From Tardiphaga sp. (GTDB lineage: Bacteria > Pseudomonadota > Alphaproteobacteria > Rhizobiales > Xanthobacteraceae): 7,711 bases of DNA. Under the pieces are notes generated by a model. That model saw only the letters and a list, made by a program, of their open reading frames with translations. It did not search any database and was not told where the DNA came from. The DNA lies in NCBI GenBank assembly GCA_028290765.1, contig JAQGJF010000667.1, positions 1 through 7,711 of the forward strand, read 5' to 3'. The translations under genes were made by a program, and so were the position numbers. Below, piece by piece: positions 1-6,545 of the stretch. Each line of letters opens with the position of its first letter. The first letter of the stretch is position 1.

Positions 1-345
1 GACTGACAAAAGCGCGTCTTCCAGCAGGGCGCGATATTCGGGCGAATTCTCCACCCGCTTCAAGACCATCCAGGCCCCAGCGGTCTCGATCCGTTTCACC
101 ACCTCGACCGGGTCGAGATCGACCGACGGTATCTGGTCCGGGTCCTGGCTGATCGCGACCTTGCCGGAATTATATTCGATCAGGTCGCGCGGCAATTCGG
201 AGGCGAGCTGCGCGATCCGTGGCAGCGTCAGCAACGGATGGCCCGCCAGCCGGTGGCGGATCGCAAACGGTTTTAGCGGAAAGTCGCGCTTGAGCGCCTG
301 ATTGGCCGCGGAGATCACCGGCGTCCATTCGGTGGCGGCGGTCAT
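1..345 (-). CDS. Probable cupin/JmjC-like domain protein, N-terminal 115 residues (cut by window edge)
   Basis: The reading frame is open from the ATG at 345 to the left edge with no stop, so the 3' end is missing. The protein begins MTAATEWTPVISAANQ and continues with segments such as FAIRHRLAGHPLL and LIEYNSGKVAISQDPDQIP. From memory, this N-terminal pattern resembles proteins annotated as cupin-like or JmjC-like in Bradyrhizobium, but the metal-binding His/Asp residues would lie downstream of the window edge, so the family call is an inference. The start is well supported: AGGAGA lies 7 bases upstream (353-358, minus strand), inside the end of the acetyltransferase gene. The ATG overlaps that gene's TGA in an ATGA junction, which suggests translational coupling in one operon. 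No signal peptide is visible, so the protein is probably cytoplasmic. Confidence 0.6.
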   Translation of the reverse strand, partial: MTAATEWTPVISAANQALKRDFPLKPFAIRHRLAGHPLLTLPRIAQLASELPRDLIEYNSGKVAISQDPDQIPSVDLDPVEVVKRIETAGAWMVLKRVENSPEYRALLEDALLSV

Positions 346-1601
346 GTCGGTTTCTCCTGGCGGCGGCTGCGGATGAAACGAACGAGGCGGCGGCCGGTCT
401 GGTAGGCCAGCAAGTGCAGCTTCAGCGCCGCATGAATGAAGAACACCATTGGATCGTGCGGTCGCAGCGGGATCAGCACGTCGCCGATGGCAAGCCGTCC
501 GCGCCAGATCGGGTCGATCATCGGATGACCGGCATTGGCGGTGGAATCGGCGCTCGCGACCCTGGGGTCGGCGCACAGATGCCGGGTGAGATCGAGCGTT
601 AGCTGCACGCCGGGCGACAGTTTGGCGAAGCGTTCATCGACGCCGAGCTTGAAATAGAAGGCGCGATCCTGGTGCCGCGTCACGATGGCGGCGGCGACCG
701 CGCTGGTGCCGGCCCGCAAGGTGACGATCTCGCATTGGGATTTTTCCGCCAGCGCCGCGGTGGCGCGGCGGATGAAGGCGGCATCGCCTTCGTCCTGGAT
801 CAGCGCGGTGCCGCGTTTGGCCTTCCAGCCGCTGGCTTCCAGCGTGAGGAAGGTTTCCAGCGCGATGGCCACCTCGCTTGGCGTCCGCGCCACTTCGAAC
901 GACACCTCGCCATGCTCGCTCAACCGGTTGCGCTGGCGGCGCAGTTCCTTCAGCTTCTTCGGCCCGAGCGCCTCGCGCAGCAATTCATCGGCGTCGCGCG
1001 TCGCGTCGAGGCAGGCGCGGGCATGGGCGTGCAGCACGCAGGGCGCCATGCTGGCTCTGCCGAGCACGTCGGTGACGGCTTTCATCACCGCGCCGTCGAT
1101 CGTCATGTCGCGCAGGATCAAGGCATGCGCGCCGGCGTCGCGGGCCTGCTGCATCAGTCCCTCGACGGCGTCATGCGCCATGTCGCGATCGAGCAGCGGC
1201 GTGCCGAGCGTGCCGTAGGGATCGGCGCTGGCCAGCGCCGGCAACGGAATTTTGCAGGCGCGCCACAGCGGGATCACCGGCAAGAGGCCGATCAGCCGCG
1301 CCGCGCCGGGCACGGCCTCGCGCCAGGCGCCGAGCGCGGAAGCGTCGGTGCGGCCCCGCGCCGAGGCGTTGACCGCCAGTTCCCAGTCCGGCAAATAATA
1401 GCCGTTCGGCTCGACGGCGCGCTCGGCGAGTTGCTGCCACGGGCCCGTGGCGATGGCGGTGAGCGGCGCCAGCGCGTCGTCGTTCATGGGCACAGGATGA
1501 ACGTCGTTCATCGGCACAGGATGAACGTCGTTCATCGACGCGCGATGAACGTCGCGCATCGACGTGCGACGAGCCGCTGCTGGATTTGTGATCTCGACCA
1601 C
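342..1601 (-). CDS. GNAT-family N-acetyltransferase, BioF2/CelD-like
   Basis: This 419-residue protein has the look of the large two-lobed GNAT proteins related to CelD, BioF2 and FemAB. The second half (about residues 210-350) holds the recognisable fold. It has a basic helix KKLKELRRQRNRL at 215-227, then an ETFLTLEASGWKAKRG segment at 249-264. The AFYFKLGVDERFAKLSPG stretch at 314-331 is typical of the acyl-CoA-binding lobe. Relatives move acyl or aminoacyl groups onto envelope or polysaccharide precursors; the substrate here cannot be read from sequence. The C-terminus is basic and has a hydrophobic patch (about 386-410). The start is uncertain. The GTG at 1601 has a GGGGA-like Shine-Dalgarno just upstream, but in-frame ATGs at 1559, 1535, 1511 and 1487 all lie in the tandem repeat and none has a good ribosome site. 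The conserved part appears to begin after the last of them, around LAPLTAIATGPWQQL. It is the upstream gene of a coupled pair with the cupin-like gene. Confidence 0.8.
   Translation of the reverse strand: MVEITNPAAARRTSMRDVHRASMNDVHPVPMNDVHPVPMNDDALAPLTAIATGPWQQLAERAVEPNGYYLPDWELAVNASARGRTDASALGAWREAVPGAARLIGLLPVIPLWRACKIPLPALASADPYGTLGTPLLDRDMAHDAVEGLMQQARDAGAHALILRDMTIDGAVMKAVTDVLGRASMAPCVLHAHARACLDATRDADELLREALGPKKLKELRRQRNRLSEHGEVSFEVARTPSEVAIALETFLTLEASGWKAKRGTALIQDEGDAAFIRRATAALAEKSQCEIVTLRAGTSAVAAAIVTRHQDRAFYFKLGVDERFAKLSPGVQLTLDLTRHLCADPRVASADSTANAGHPMIDPIWRGRLAIGDVLIPLRPHDPMVFFIHAALKLHLLAYQTGRRLVRFIRSRRQEKPT
1488..1559 (-). repeat. 24-bp tandem repeat in the 5' end of the acetyltransferase gene
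   Basis: Three adjacent 24-bp units (1488-1511, 1512-1535, 1536-1559) lie in frame. The first two differ by one base; the third is more diverged. They encode the octapeptides MRDVHRAS, MNDVHPVP and MNDVHPVP on the minus strand, and a further MND follows. Each unit opens with an ATG and contains a short inverted repeat; in the two closest units it is ATGAACG-T-CGTTCAT, 7 bp on each side of one base. Because the unit length is a multiple of three, changes in copy number would keep the frame. Confidence 0.9.
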
Positions 1602-1882
1602 GTCCCCATTCCCATTCGCGGCGGGTGAAAGCCTCGCGCGCCGCGCGATTTCCCACCCCGCGTTGCGGCCGACACTAATGGAAACATTCCAAGATAAGGT
1701 TGGTTTGGACGTGCAATTTGTGCGGTAGTCTTAACGGGGTGTTCACCCTGTGGCCTCCGCGAGTTAGGTTGTCGCAGCCTCCGTAACCGTCGCGGGATTG
1801 CCACGATTTGGCCCGAGATGGCGGTGGATTTTCGGGATATAGGTTTGGCGATGTGGCGTTGGGGATACGGGGAGGAAAGGCG
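1602..1882. other. Divergent intergenic region with short inverted repeats
   Basis: This gap separates the minus-strand acetyltransferase unit from the plus-strand secreted-protein gene and must hold the promoters for both. I found no convincing -35/-10 pair in either direction. Three short symmetric sites are visible: TCGCGCG-C-CGCGCGA at 1634-1648, TGGAA-ACA-TTCCA at 1679-1691 and GGGTG-TT-CACCC at 1737-1748. Any could be an operator, but each is short enough to occur by chance at this base composition. Confidence 0.4.
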
Positions 1883-2131
1883 ATGAAAACCTTCAAGATA
1901 CTGGTGGCGGCGATGACGCTGGCGCTGGTGGCGGCGCCGGCCGCGGCGCAGTTCGGCGGCAAGCGCAACGGACCGCCCGCCGAAGAGAAGACCGACCCCA
2001 AGGCCGCGAGGCGCTCGGCCGCCGACGAGAGGGCCTACAAGGCGGCGCTCGAGCGCATTCCCGACGCCAAGGAAAAATATGACCCGTGGGGTGGCGTGGT
2101 GCCGGCGGATTCGCCCAAGAAGCCGAAATAG
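1883..2131 (+). CDS. Small secreted protein with YDPWG motif, function unknown
   Basis: The start at 1883 is chosen over an upstream in-frame ATG at 1808 because GGAGG (1871-1875) lies 7 bases before it and the product then begins with a clean signal peptide, MKTFKILVAAMTLALVAAPAAAQ. Cleavage is expected after residue 22, leaving about 60 residues in the periplasm or outside the cell. The mature part is very polar: a Gly/Pro/Lys-rich start, a charged stretch (KAARRSAADERAYKAALERIPDAKEKYDPWG, residues 40-70 in outline) and a PKKPK tail. The IP-x-x-KEKYDPWG segment recurs, as I recall, in small hypothetical proteins of Bradyrhizobium. No cysteine is present and no enzymatic motif is seen. The caspase-like gene begins 174 bases downstream on the same strand; co-transcription is possible but not shown. 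Confidence 0.8.
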   Translation: MKTFKILVAAMTLALVAAPAAAQFGGKRNGPPAEEKTDPKAARRSAADERAYKAALERIPDAKEKYDPWGGVVPADSPKKPK

Positions 2132-2155
2132 GCGCACGCGCCGCGCGCCGGCGTT

Positions 2156-2172
2156 GAACCGCTCTCCGGTTC
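2156..2172. other. Short stem-loop between secreted-protein and caspase-like genes
   Basis: GAACCG (2156-2161) and CGGTTC (2167-2172) form a 6-bp stem with a 5-base loop, 25 bases after the small gene's stop. There is no T-run after it, so it is at best a weak or Rho-assisted terminator or an RNA-processing site. Confidence 0.25.
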
Positions 2173-2305
2173 CTGCTGACCAACCAAGCAGCGGCCTGTC
2201 GCCGCATTGTTCGATCGCACCGGCCCTGATCTGGTTCCTGGCATCACGCTTGGTTACTCGATCCGCGGCGCTGCGGTCGGGAACCGCTGCCGGGAAGGTG
2301 ACGTC

Positions 2306-3724
2306 ATGTTTCGTCCTGTCCTTTACAACGCCATGGTCGCCGCCGCGATCGTGCTGGGCTCGCACGCCGCACAGGCGGAGAACCGCATCGCGCTGGTGAT
2401 CGGCCAGTCGGCCTACCGCGCGGTGACGCCGTTGCCCAATCCGGCCAACGACGCCAAGGCGATCACGCAACTGCTCGGCGATGCCGGCTTCGAGGTGCTG
2501 GCGGCTTCCGATCTCTCCCAGAACGAGCTGCGCGAAAAGGTCGGCGACTTCGCCGCCAGGATCGCGGCCAAGGGACCCGACACCACGGCGCTGGTGTTCT
2601 ATGCCGGCCATGGCCTGCAGATCGACGGCGAGAATTTTCTGGTGCCGGTCGATATCGACCCGAAGCGCGAAGCCGATATCCCGCTGCAGGCGGTCCGGCT
2701 TAACGACATCCTGAACACGCTGACCTCGGTGCCGAGCAAGGCCCGGATCATCCTGCTCGATGCCTGCCGCAACAATCCGTTTCCCGCCATCAACAAGACC
2801 TCCGGCCATGGCCTCGCGATCGTCGACGCCAAGGTCGGCGCCGCCGGCACCTTCGTGTCCTATTCGACCTCGCCGGGCGCCGAAGCGGAAGACGGCAGCG
2901 GCGCCGACAGTCCCTACACCGCGGCGCTGCTCAAGGCGGCGCGCGAGCCTGGGCTTTCGATCGAGGAGGCGTTCAAGCGGGTGCGGGTGTCGGTGAACCA
3001 GGCTACCGAGGGCCGGCAGACCCCGTGGGACTCATCGTCGCTGACCAGCGGTTTCAGTTTCTTCGGCCAGCAAAGTGACGGTCAAAAGCCGGTCGCCAAA
3101 CGCACGGTCGACGACTGGCGCCGGGAATTGCAGGGCAAGCCACCCGAGGTCGCCCATGAGATGATCGTCTCCGACGGCACGGACGAAGCCTATGAGGCGT
3201 TTGTCGGGCTGTTCGCGGCGCCGCCGTTCGGCCCGCAGGCGCGGGAGTGGCTCGACCGGCACCGCCGGCTGGTGGCGTGGAACCGCGCCGTGATCGGCAA
3301 TACGGCGGCCGCTTACCGCGAATTCCTCATAACCTATCCCGACAGCGATTTGACCGCGACGGCGCGCAAGCTCGAGGAGCGGATGCGCAACCGTCCGAAC
3401 GACGCCGCTGTCGTGGCGGCGGCGCCCGCACCGGCGGCGGCGCCGACCAATGTCGCGCTGACCTGTCCGTGCGGTGCGCCTTTGACGCCGCCCACGCTGC
3501 CCAGGAAGGCTGACCTGCCGGCAAAGCGGATCGATTCCGATCCGCCCAAACGCGTCGTCAGCAAGCCGCCGCGGCGCGTGCGCGATCCCGACGACGATAT
3601 CGTCGTGGTCCGCCGTCCGCCGCCGGTCTATTACGAGCCATCGCCCGGACCGGTGGTCCGCGGCGGCATCGGGATCGGGATCGGTGGGTACGGCGGAAAT
3701 TATGGCGGCCGCGGCCGCTACTAG
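2306..3724 (+). CDS. Exported caspase-family (peptidase C14-like) protein
   Basis: The 472-residue protein has a signal peptide (1-24, ending AAQA) followed by a caspase-like p20 domain (about 26-255). The domain opens with RIALVIGQSAY and PNPANDAKAI. It carries both members of the catalytic dyad: His102 in FYAGHG (99-103 core) and Cys154 in LLDACRNNPF. It ends with EGRQTPWDSSSLTSGFSFFG. The family comprises cysteine peptidases, usually cutting after basic residues in bacteria; activity here is inferred. Residues 265-365 are helical and include AYREFLITYPDSDLTATARKLEERM, a TPR-like pattern common behind bacterial caspase domains. Beyond 365 the protein is low-complexity: an Ala/Pro linker, a CPC motif (387-389), a Pro/Lys/Arg-rich stretch and a Gly/Tyr-rich end. 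The ATG at 2306 is preferred over one at 2207 because AAGG lies 7 bases upstream and only this start exposes a signal peptide. The stop codon lies inside a dispersed repeat. Confidence 0.9.
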   Translation: MFRPVLYNAMVAAAIVLGSHAAQAENRIALVIGQSAYRAVTPLPNPANDAKAITQLLGDAGFEVLAASDLSQNELREKVGDFAARIAAKGPDTTALVFYAGHGLQIDGENFLVPVDIDPKREADIPLQAVRLNDILNTLTSVPSKARIILLDACRNNPFPAINKTSGHGLAIVDAKVGAAGTFVSYSTSPGAEAEDGSGADSPYTAALLKAAREPGLSIEEAFKRVRVSVNQATEGRQTPWDSSSLTSGFSFFGQQSDGQKPVAKRTVDDWRRELQGKPPEVAHEMIVSDGTDEAYEAFVGLFAAPPFGPQAREWLDRHRRLVAWNRAVIGNTAAAYREFLITYPDSDLTATARKLEERMRNRPNDAAVVAAAPAPAAAPTNVALTCPCGAPLTPPTLPRKADLPAKRIDSDPPKRVVSKPPRRVRDPDDDIVVVRRPPPVYYEPSPGPVVRGGIGIGIGGYGGNYGGRGRY

Positions 3725-3819
3725 AGCGTTTTCAAGCGAAAGCCTGCCCCGGACTTGATCCGGGGTGGAAACCGGTTCGCGTAAAGAAAACGCGTCAAAA
3801 CAAAAACCTGCGGCTCTAG
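3721..3819. repeat. Dispersed palindromic repeat, copy 1, with nested hairpin
   Basis: The element is bounded by a perfect 7-bp terminal inverted repeat, CTAGAGC (3721-3727) and GCTCTAG (3813-3819). Inside is a second pair, GCGTTTTC (3726-3733) and GAAAACGC (3786-3793). Within that lies a third, CCCCGGA (3747-3753) and TCCGGGG (3759-3765), with a 5-base loop. The core matches a second copy at 7394-7462 closely (18 of 19 bases over the first 19 from TAGAGCG). The CCCCGGA hairpin with its flanks, about 25 bases, is absent from the second copy. The TAG at 3722-3724 is the stop codon of the caspase-like gene. The structure could end transcription; there is no T-run. Confidence 0.85.
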
Positions 3820-3934
3820 GTCCCCGTCCGTTTTTCGCGGCGTGCAACGTCTGGGTGCCAATCCACGGCCTTGGTGGTAGGACGATGCCGGCCGCCCACG
3901 GTCGCGGCGGCGTTCGCATTGTCCCGGCCATGGC

Positions 3935-5962
3935 ATGAAGACCTTGTTCCGCCTGTTCGCCGTCGCGCTCTTCGTCGCCAATCCGGCGCTGGCCTGGGAG
4001 CATTGGGGCGGCGATGGCGGCGGCATGCGGTTCTCGCCGCATGCCCAGATCACGCCGGCCAATGTCGAGCGCCTGGTGAAGGGCTGGGAATTCCGCACCG
4101 GCGACCTCGAAGCGCGCGCGCCGGCGGTGATGGCGCGCACGAAATTTCAGGCAACCCCGCTTTTTGTCGAAGACAGCATCATCTTCTGTTCGCCCTTCAA
4201 CGAGGTCATCGCGCTCGATCCCGGCAGCGGCGAACCAAAATGGCGGTTCGATGCCAAAATCTCGACCGCCCAGCGTCCCGCCAACCGCTACAATTGTCGC
4301 GGCGTTACCTATTGGGTGGACCCGCAGGCGCTGGACGGGGTGGCCTGTCGCGCGCGGATATTCATGGGCACCAACGACGCCCGCGTGATTGCGCTCGATG
4401 CCCGGACCGGCGCCCGTTGCGGCGACTTCGGCGACAATGGCGAGGTCCATCTCGATGTCGAAAAGCCGCTGCAATGGCCGGGCGAATTCCAGATCACCTC
4501 GGCACCGGTGGTCGGTCGCGGCGTGGTCGTGGTCGGCTCGTCGATCGCCGACAATGTCAGCGTCGAGGCGCCGCGCGGCACGGTTCGCGCCTTCGATGCG
4601 CGCACCGGCGCGGTCCGCTGGTCATGGGATCCGCTCGAACATGACGGCATCGAGGCCGGCCACGCCAATGTCTGGGCGCCGATGACGGTCGATGACGGGG
4701 CCGGCCTGGTGTTCCTGCCGACATCTTCGCCCAGCCCGGATTTCTGGGGCGGCAAGCGGCCCGGCAACAACGACCATGCCGGCTCGGTGGTCGCGCTGCG
4801 CGCCGAGACCGGCGAAAGGGTGTGGTCGTTCCAGACCGTGCATCACGACGTCTGGGATTATGATTTGCCGGCGCAGCCGACGCTGGCCCGCATCGACATC
4901 GGCGCGGGAATGCGCGACGTCGTGATCCAGCCGACCAAGCAGGGGTTTCTGTTCGTCCTCGACCGGGTGACCGGCCAGCCGGTATGGCCGGTCGAGGAGC
5001 GCGCGGTGCCGCAAGGTGGCGCGCCCGGCGAACAATTGTCGCCGACCCAGCCGTTTCCGACCCATCTGCCGACGCTGGTGCCGCAAAAGATTTCCGCGAG
5101 CGATGTGTTCGGCGTCGTTCCGTTCCGCGACCCCGCCGCCTGCCGCGAGCAGATGGAAGGCGCGCGCAACGAAGGCCTCTACACGCCGCCCTCGACGAAA
5201 GGCACGGTGCTGTTTCCGATGACCGGCGGCGGTGTGAGCTGGGGCGGCGTCGGGTTCGATCCGGTCAACCAGATCCTCTATGCCAACACCACGCGGGCGG
5301 TGCATATCATCAAGCTGATCCCGCGCGCCGAGGCGGTCGACTTCAAGCCGCCGTCCGGCACCGATTTCGGGCCGCAGCGCGGCGCGCCGTTTGCGATGAC
5401 GCGCAGGGTCGCGATGTCGCCGCTCGGCATGCCGTGCAATCCGCCGCCCTGGGGCGTGATGCTCGCGGTCGATCTCAAGGCCGGCAAGATCCTCTGGCAG
5501 TCGTCGATCGGCACCACCGAGGATCTCGCGCCGCTCGGACTGGCGTTCCACTGGGGCACGCCGCTGGTCAGCGGCGTGCTGATCACCGCGGGCGGTCTTG
5601 TGTTCACCGGCGCGGCGGACGCCTATCTGCGCGCCCTGGACGCCAGATCCGGCGTCGAGCTCTGGCAGGGCCGGCTGCCGGTGCCCGGCGTCGCCAATCC
5701 GATGACGTACATCTGGAAGGGCGAGCAATATGTCGCGATTGCCGCCGGCGGTCATTCCGAGATCGGCACCTCGATCGGCGACAGCGTCGTGGCGTTTCGC
5801 CTGGCCCGCGACCATGAGGCGCCCTCGCTGTGGTCGCGCACCATCGACCGGCCCGGCGGGCGGCTGTGGGCAAAGGCCGCGGTGGCCGTGGTCGTGTTGC
5901 TGATGGTGGTGATGATGATTTGGGTTTGGCGGCGGAAGAGGCGAATAGCGAATAGGGCGTAG
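3935..5962 (+). CDS. PQQ-dependent dehydrogenase (glucose/quinate-type), C-terminally anchored
   Basis: This 675-residue quinoprotein should oxidise a sugar, polyol or cyclic alcohol in the periplasm using PQQ and pass electrons to the quinone pool; the substrate is not readable. A signal peptide (1-20, ending PALA) precedes an eight-bladed propeller with repeated Trp-docking segments: PKWRFD (101-106), AVRWSWD (226-232), ERVWSFQ (294-300), KILWQSS (518-524) and VELWQGR (574-580). Family signatures include CRGVTYW (121-127) and PTSSPSPDFWGG. HHDVWDYD (303-310) and PTKQG with Lys335 match the segments that hold the catalytic Asp and PQQ-contacting Lys of membrane glucose dehydrogenase. The first five helices of that enzyme are missing. 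Instead residues 645-665 form a hydrophobic helix followed by RRKRRIANRA, giving a periplasmic domain with a C-terminal anchor. The start has a poor Shine-Dalgarno but is fixed by the signal peptide. The last codons and stop fall in the heptamer repeat. Confidence 0.9.
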   Translation: MKTLFRLFAVALFVANPALAWEHWGGDGGGMRFSPHAQITPANVERLVKGWEFRTGDLEARAPAVMARTKFQATPLFVEDSIIFCSPFNEVIALDPGSGEPKWRFDAKISTAQRPANRYNCRGVTYWVDPQALDGVACRARIFMGTNDARVIALDARTGARCGDFGDNGEVHLDVEKPLQWPGEFQITSAPVVGRGVVVVGSSIADNVSVEAPRGTVRAFDARTGAVRWSWDPLEHDGIEAGHANVWAPMTVDDGAGLVFLPTSSPSPDFWGGKRPGNNDHAGSVVALRAETGERVWSFQTVHHDVWDYDLPAQPTLARIDIGAGMRDVVIQPTKQGFLFVLDRVTGQPVWPVEERAVPQGGAPGEQLSPTQPFPTHLPTLVPQKISASDVFGVVPFRDPAACREQMEGARNEGLYTPPSTKGTVLFPMTGGGVSWGGVGFDPVNQILYANTTRAVHIIKLIPRAEAVDFKPPSGTDFGPQRGAPFAMTRRVAMSPLGMPCNPPPWGVMLAVDLKAGKILWQSSIGTTEDLAPLGLAFHWGTPLVSGVLITAGGLVFTGAADAYLRALDARSGVELWQGRLPVPGVANPMTYIWKGEQYVAIAAGGHSEIGTSIGDSVVAFRLARDHEAPSLWSRTIDRPGGRLWAKAAVAVVVLLMVVMMIWVWRRKRRIANRA

Positions 5963-6012
5963 CGAATAGTGAGCAGAATTTCCCTATTCCCTATTCGCTA
6001 CTCCCTATTCGC
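5941..6012. repeat. Heptamer-based long inverted repeat between convergent genes
   Basis: The left arm (5948-5969) and right arm (5991-6012) are 22 bases each and complementary except at one position, around a 21-base loop. Each arm is built from a 7-base motif: GCGAATA-like units from 5941 onward on the left, CCCTATT-like units on the right. GCGAATAG occurs three times on the left (5941, 5948, 5962) and CTATTC three times on the right (5984, 5991, 6005). The element covers the last seven codons plus the stop of the dehydrogenase gene and ends 8 bases before the PilZ stop. Its place between convergent genes fits a two-way terminator, though neither side has a T-run. Confidence 0.9.
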
Positions 6013-6020
6013 CCGCACCC

Positions 6021-6260
6021 TCAATCGAACGCCACGCCGATCCGCTTCTGGCTGCTCCATACCGGGTGGCAGCGGCGGATGAGTTGATCGGCCTCGATCA
6101 CCAGCGTGAAGTTCGCCGGCAAACCGATCGGGGTCGCCACGTCGAGGCCGGCGCCGTTCGACGACAGGTTCCTGACCGTGCAATCGATGCCGCCGCCGCT
6201 GAACGCGATCGATCCGCGTTTGAGGACTCGGTGTCTGGGCACTGCTCTGTTCTCGATCAT
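6021..6260 (-). CDS. Stand-alone PilZ-domain protein (putative cyclic-di-GMP binder)
   Basis: This 79-residue protein is a single PilZ domain. The two nucleotide-contacting motifs are present: Arg11-x-x-x-Arg15 in the loop PRHRVLKRG, and NLSSNG (31-36), which fits the D/N-x-S-x-x-G signature. CTVRNLS, FTLVIEAD, HPVWSS and the terminal KRIGVAFD are the usual strands of the beta-barrel. PilZ proteins sense cyclic-di-GMP and control motility, exopolysaccharide or cell-surface traits through a partner; the partner is unknown here. The start MIENRAVPRH is the usual opening for this group. A TTG at 6323 would add 21 basic residues without family support. The ribosome site before 6260 is weak. It converges on the dehydrogenase gene. 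Confidence 0.85.
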   Translation of the reverse strand: MIENRAVPRHRVLKRGSIAFSGGGIDCTVRNLSSNGAGLDVATPIGLPANFTLVIEADQLIRRCHPVWSSQKRIGVAFD

Positions 6261-6545
6261 GGTCGCGGTCCGTATTCGGGGTCGTTGTCGTTGCTGAACG
6301 TACAACCGCGAAATTGCAGACAAATTAACTCAAGCTCCCGTGCAGAACGGCGTGCATTCAGGTTTTGTTGACCATGATTTCCGGCGGGGATCGGCAACAG
6401 GGGGGATGGGCAATACAGGCGGGAAACCGGACCGGCACCCAAAAATGGACAAGTCGCGGGCAAGCCGAAGCGGGGCCAAGTCTTGAGTCCGTCGCGATAA
6501 TCTGATCATGCTGGCCGTATTGGGAAGCAACCACTGGGGATGTTC

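Noticed and set aside
672..1628. 318-codon plus-strand frame opposite the acetyltransferase
   Set aside because: Gly/Arg/His-rich translation with no motif; the opposite strand encodes a recognisable GNAT protein over the same bases.
1838..1843. TATAGG as a -10 box for the small secreted protein
   Set aside because: No -35-like hexamer lies 16-18 bases upstream.
1532..2809. 425-codon open frame on the minus strand across the intergenic region and caspase-like gene
   Set aside because: Spans a region with strong genes in other frames, has Arg/His-rich composition typical of antisense frames in high-GC DNA, and shows no domain or credible start.
3660..3720. Gly-rich repeats at the end of the caspase-like gene as a separate DNA repeat
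   Set aside because: The ATCGGG iterations are few and explained by the GIGIGIG coding sequence.
3032..4474. 480-codon minus-strand frame opposite the caspase-like and dehydrogenase genes
   Set aside because: Antisense shadow of two well-supported genes, crossing the repeat between them.
4622..5815. 397-codon minus-strand frame opposite the dehydrogenase
   Set aside because: Arg/His-rich antisense shadow without family features.
6374..6505. Small plus-strand frame of about 43 codons upstream of the HdeA-like gene
   Set aside because: No ribosome site, no signal or domain, and odd composition; more likely untranslated leader or spacer.
6261..6545. Possible divergent promoters between the PilZ and HdeA-like genes, for example TTGAGT at 6483 or GATAAT at 6496
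   Set aside because: No -35/-10 pair with acceptable spacing; the individual hexamers are not enough.
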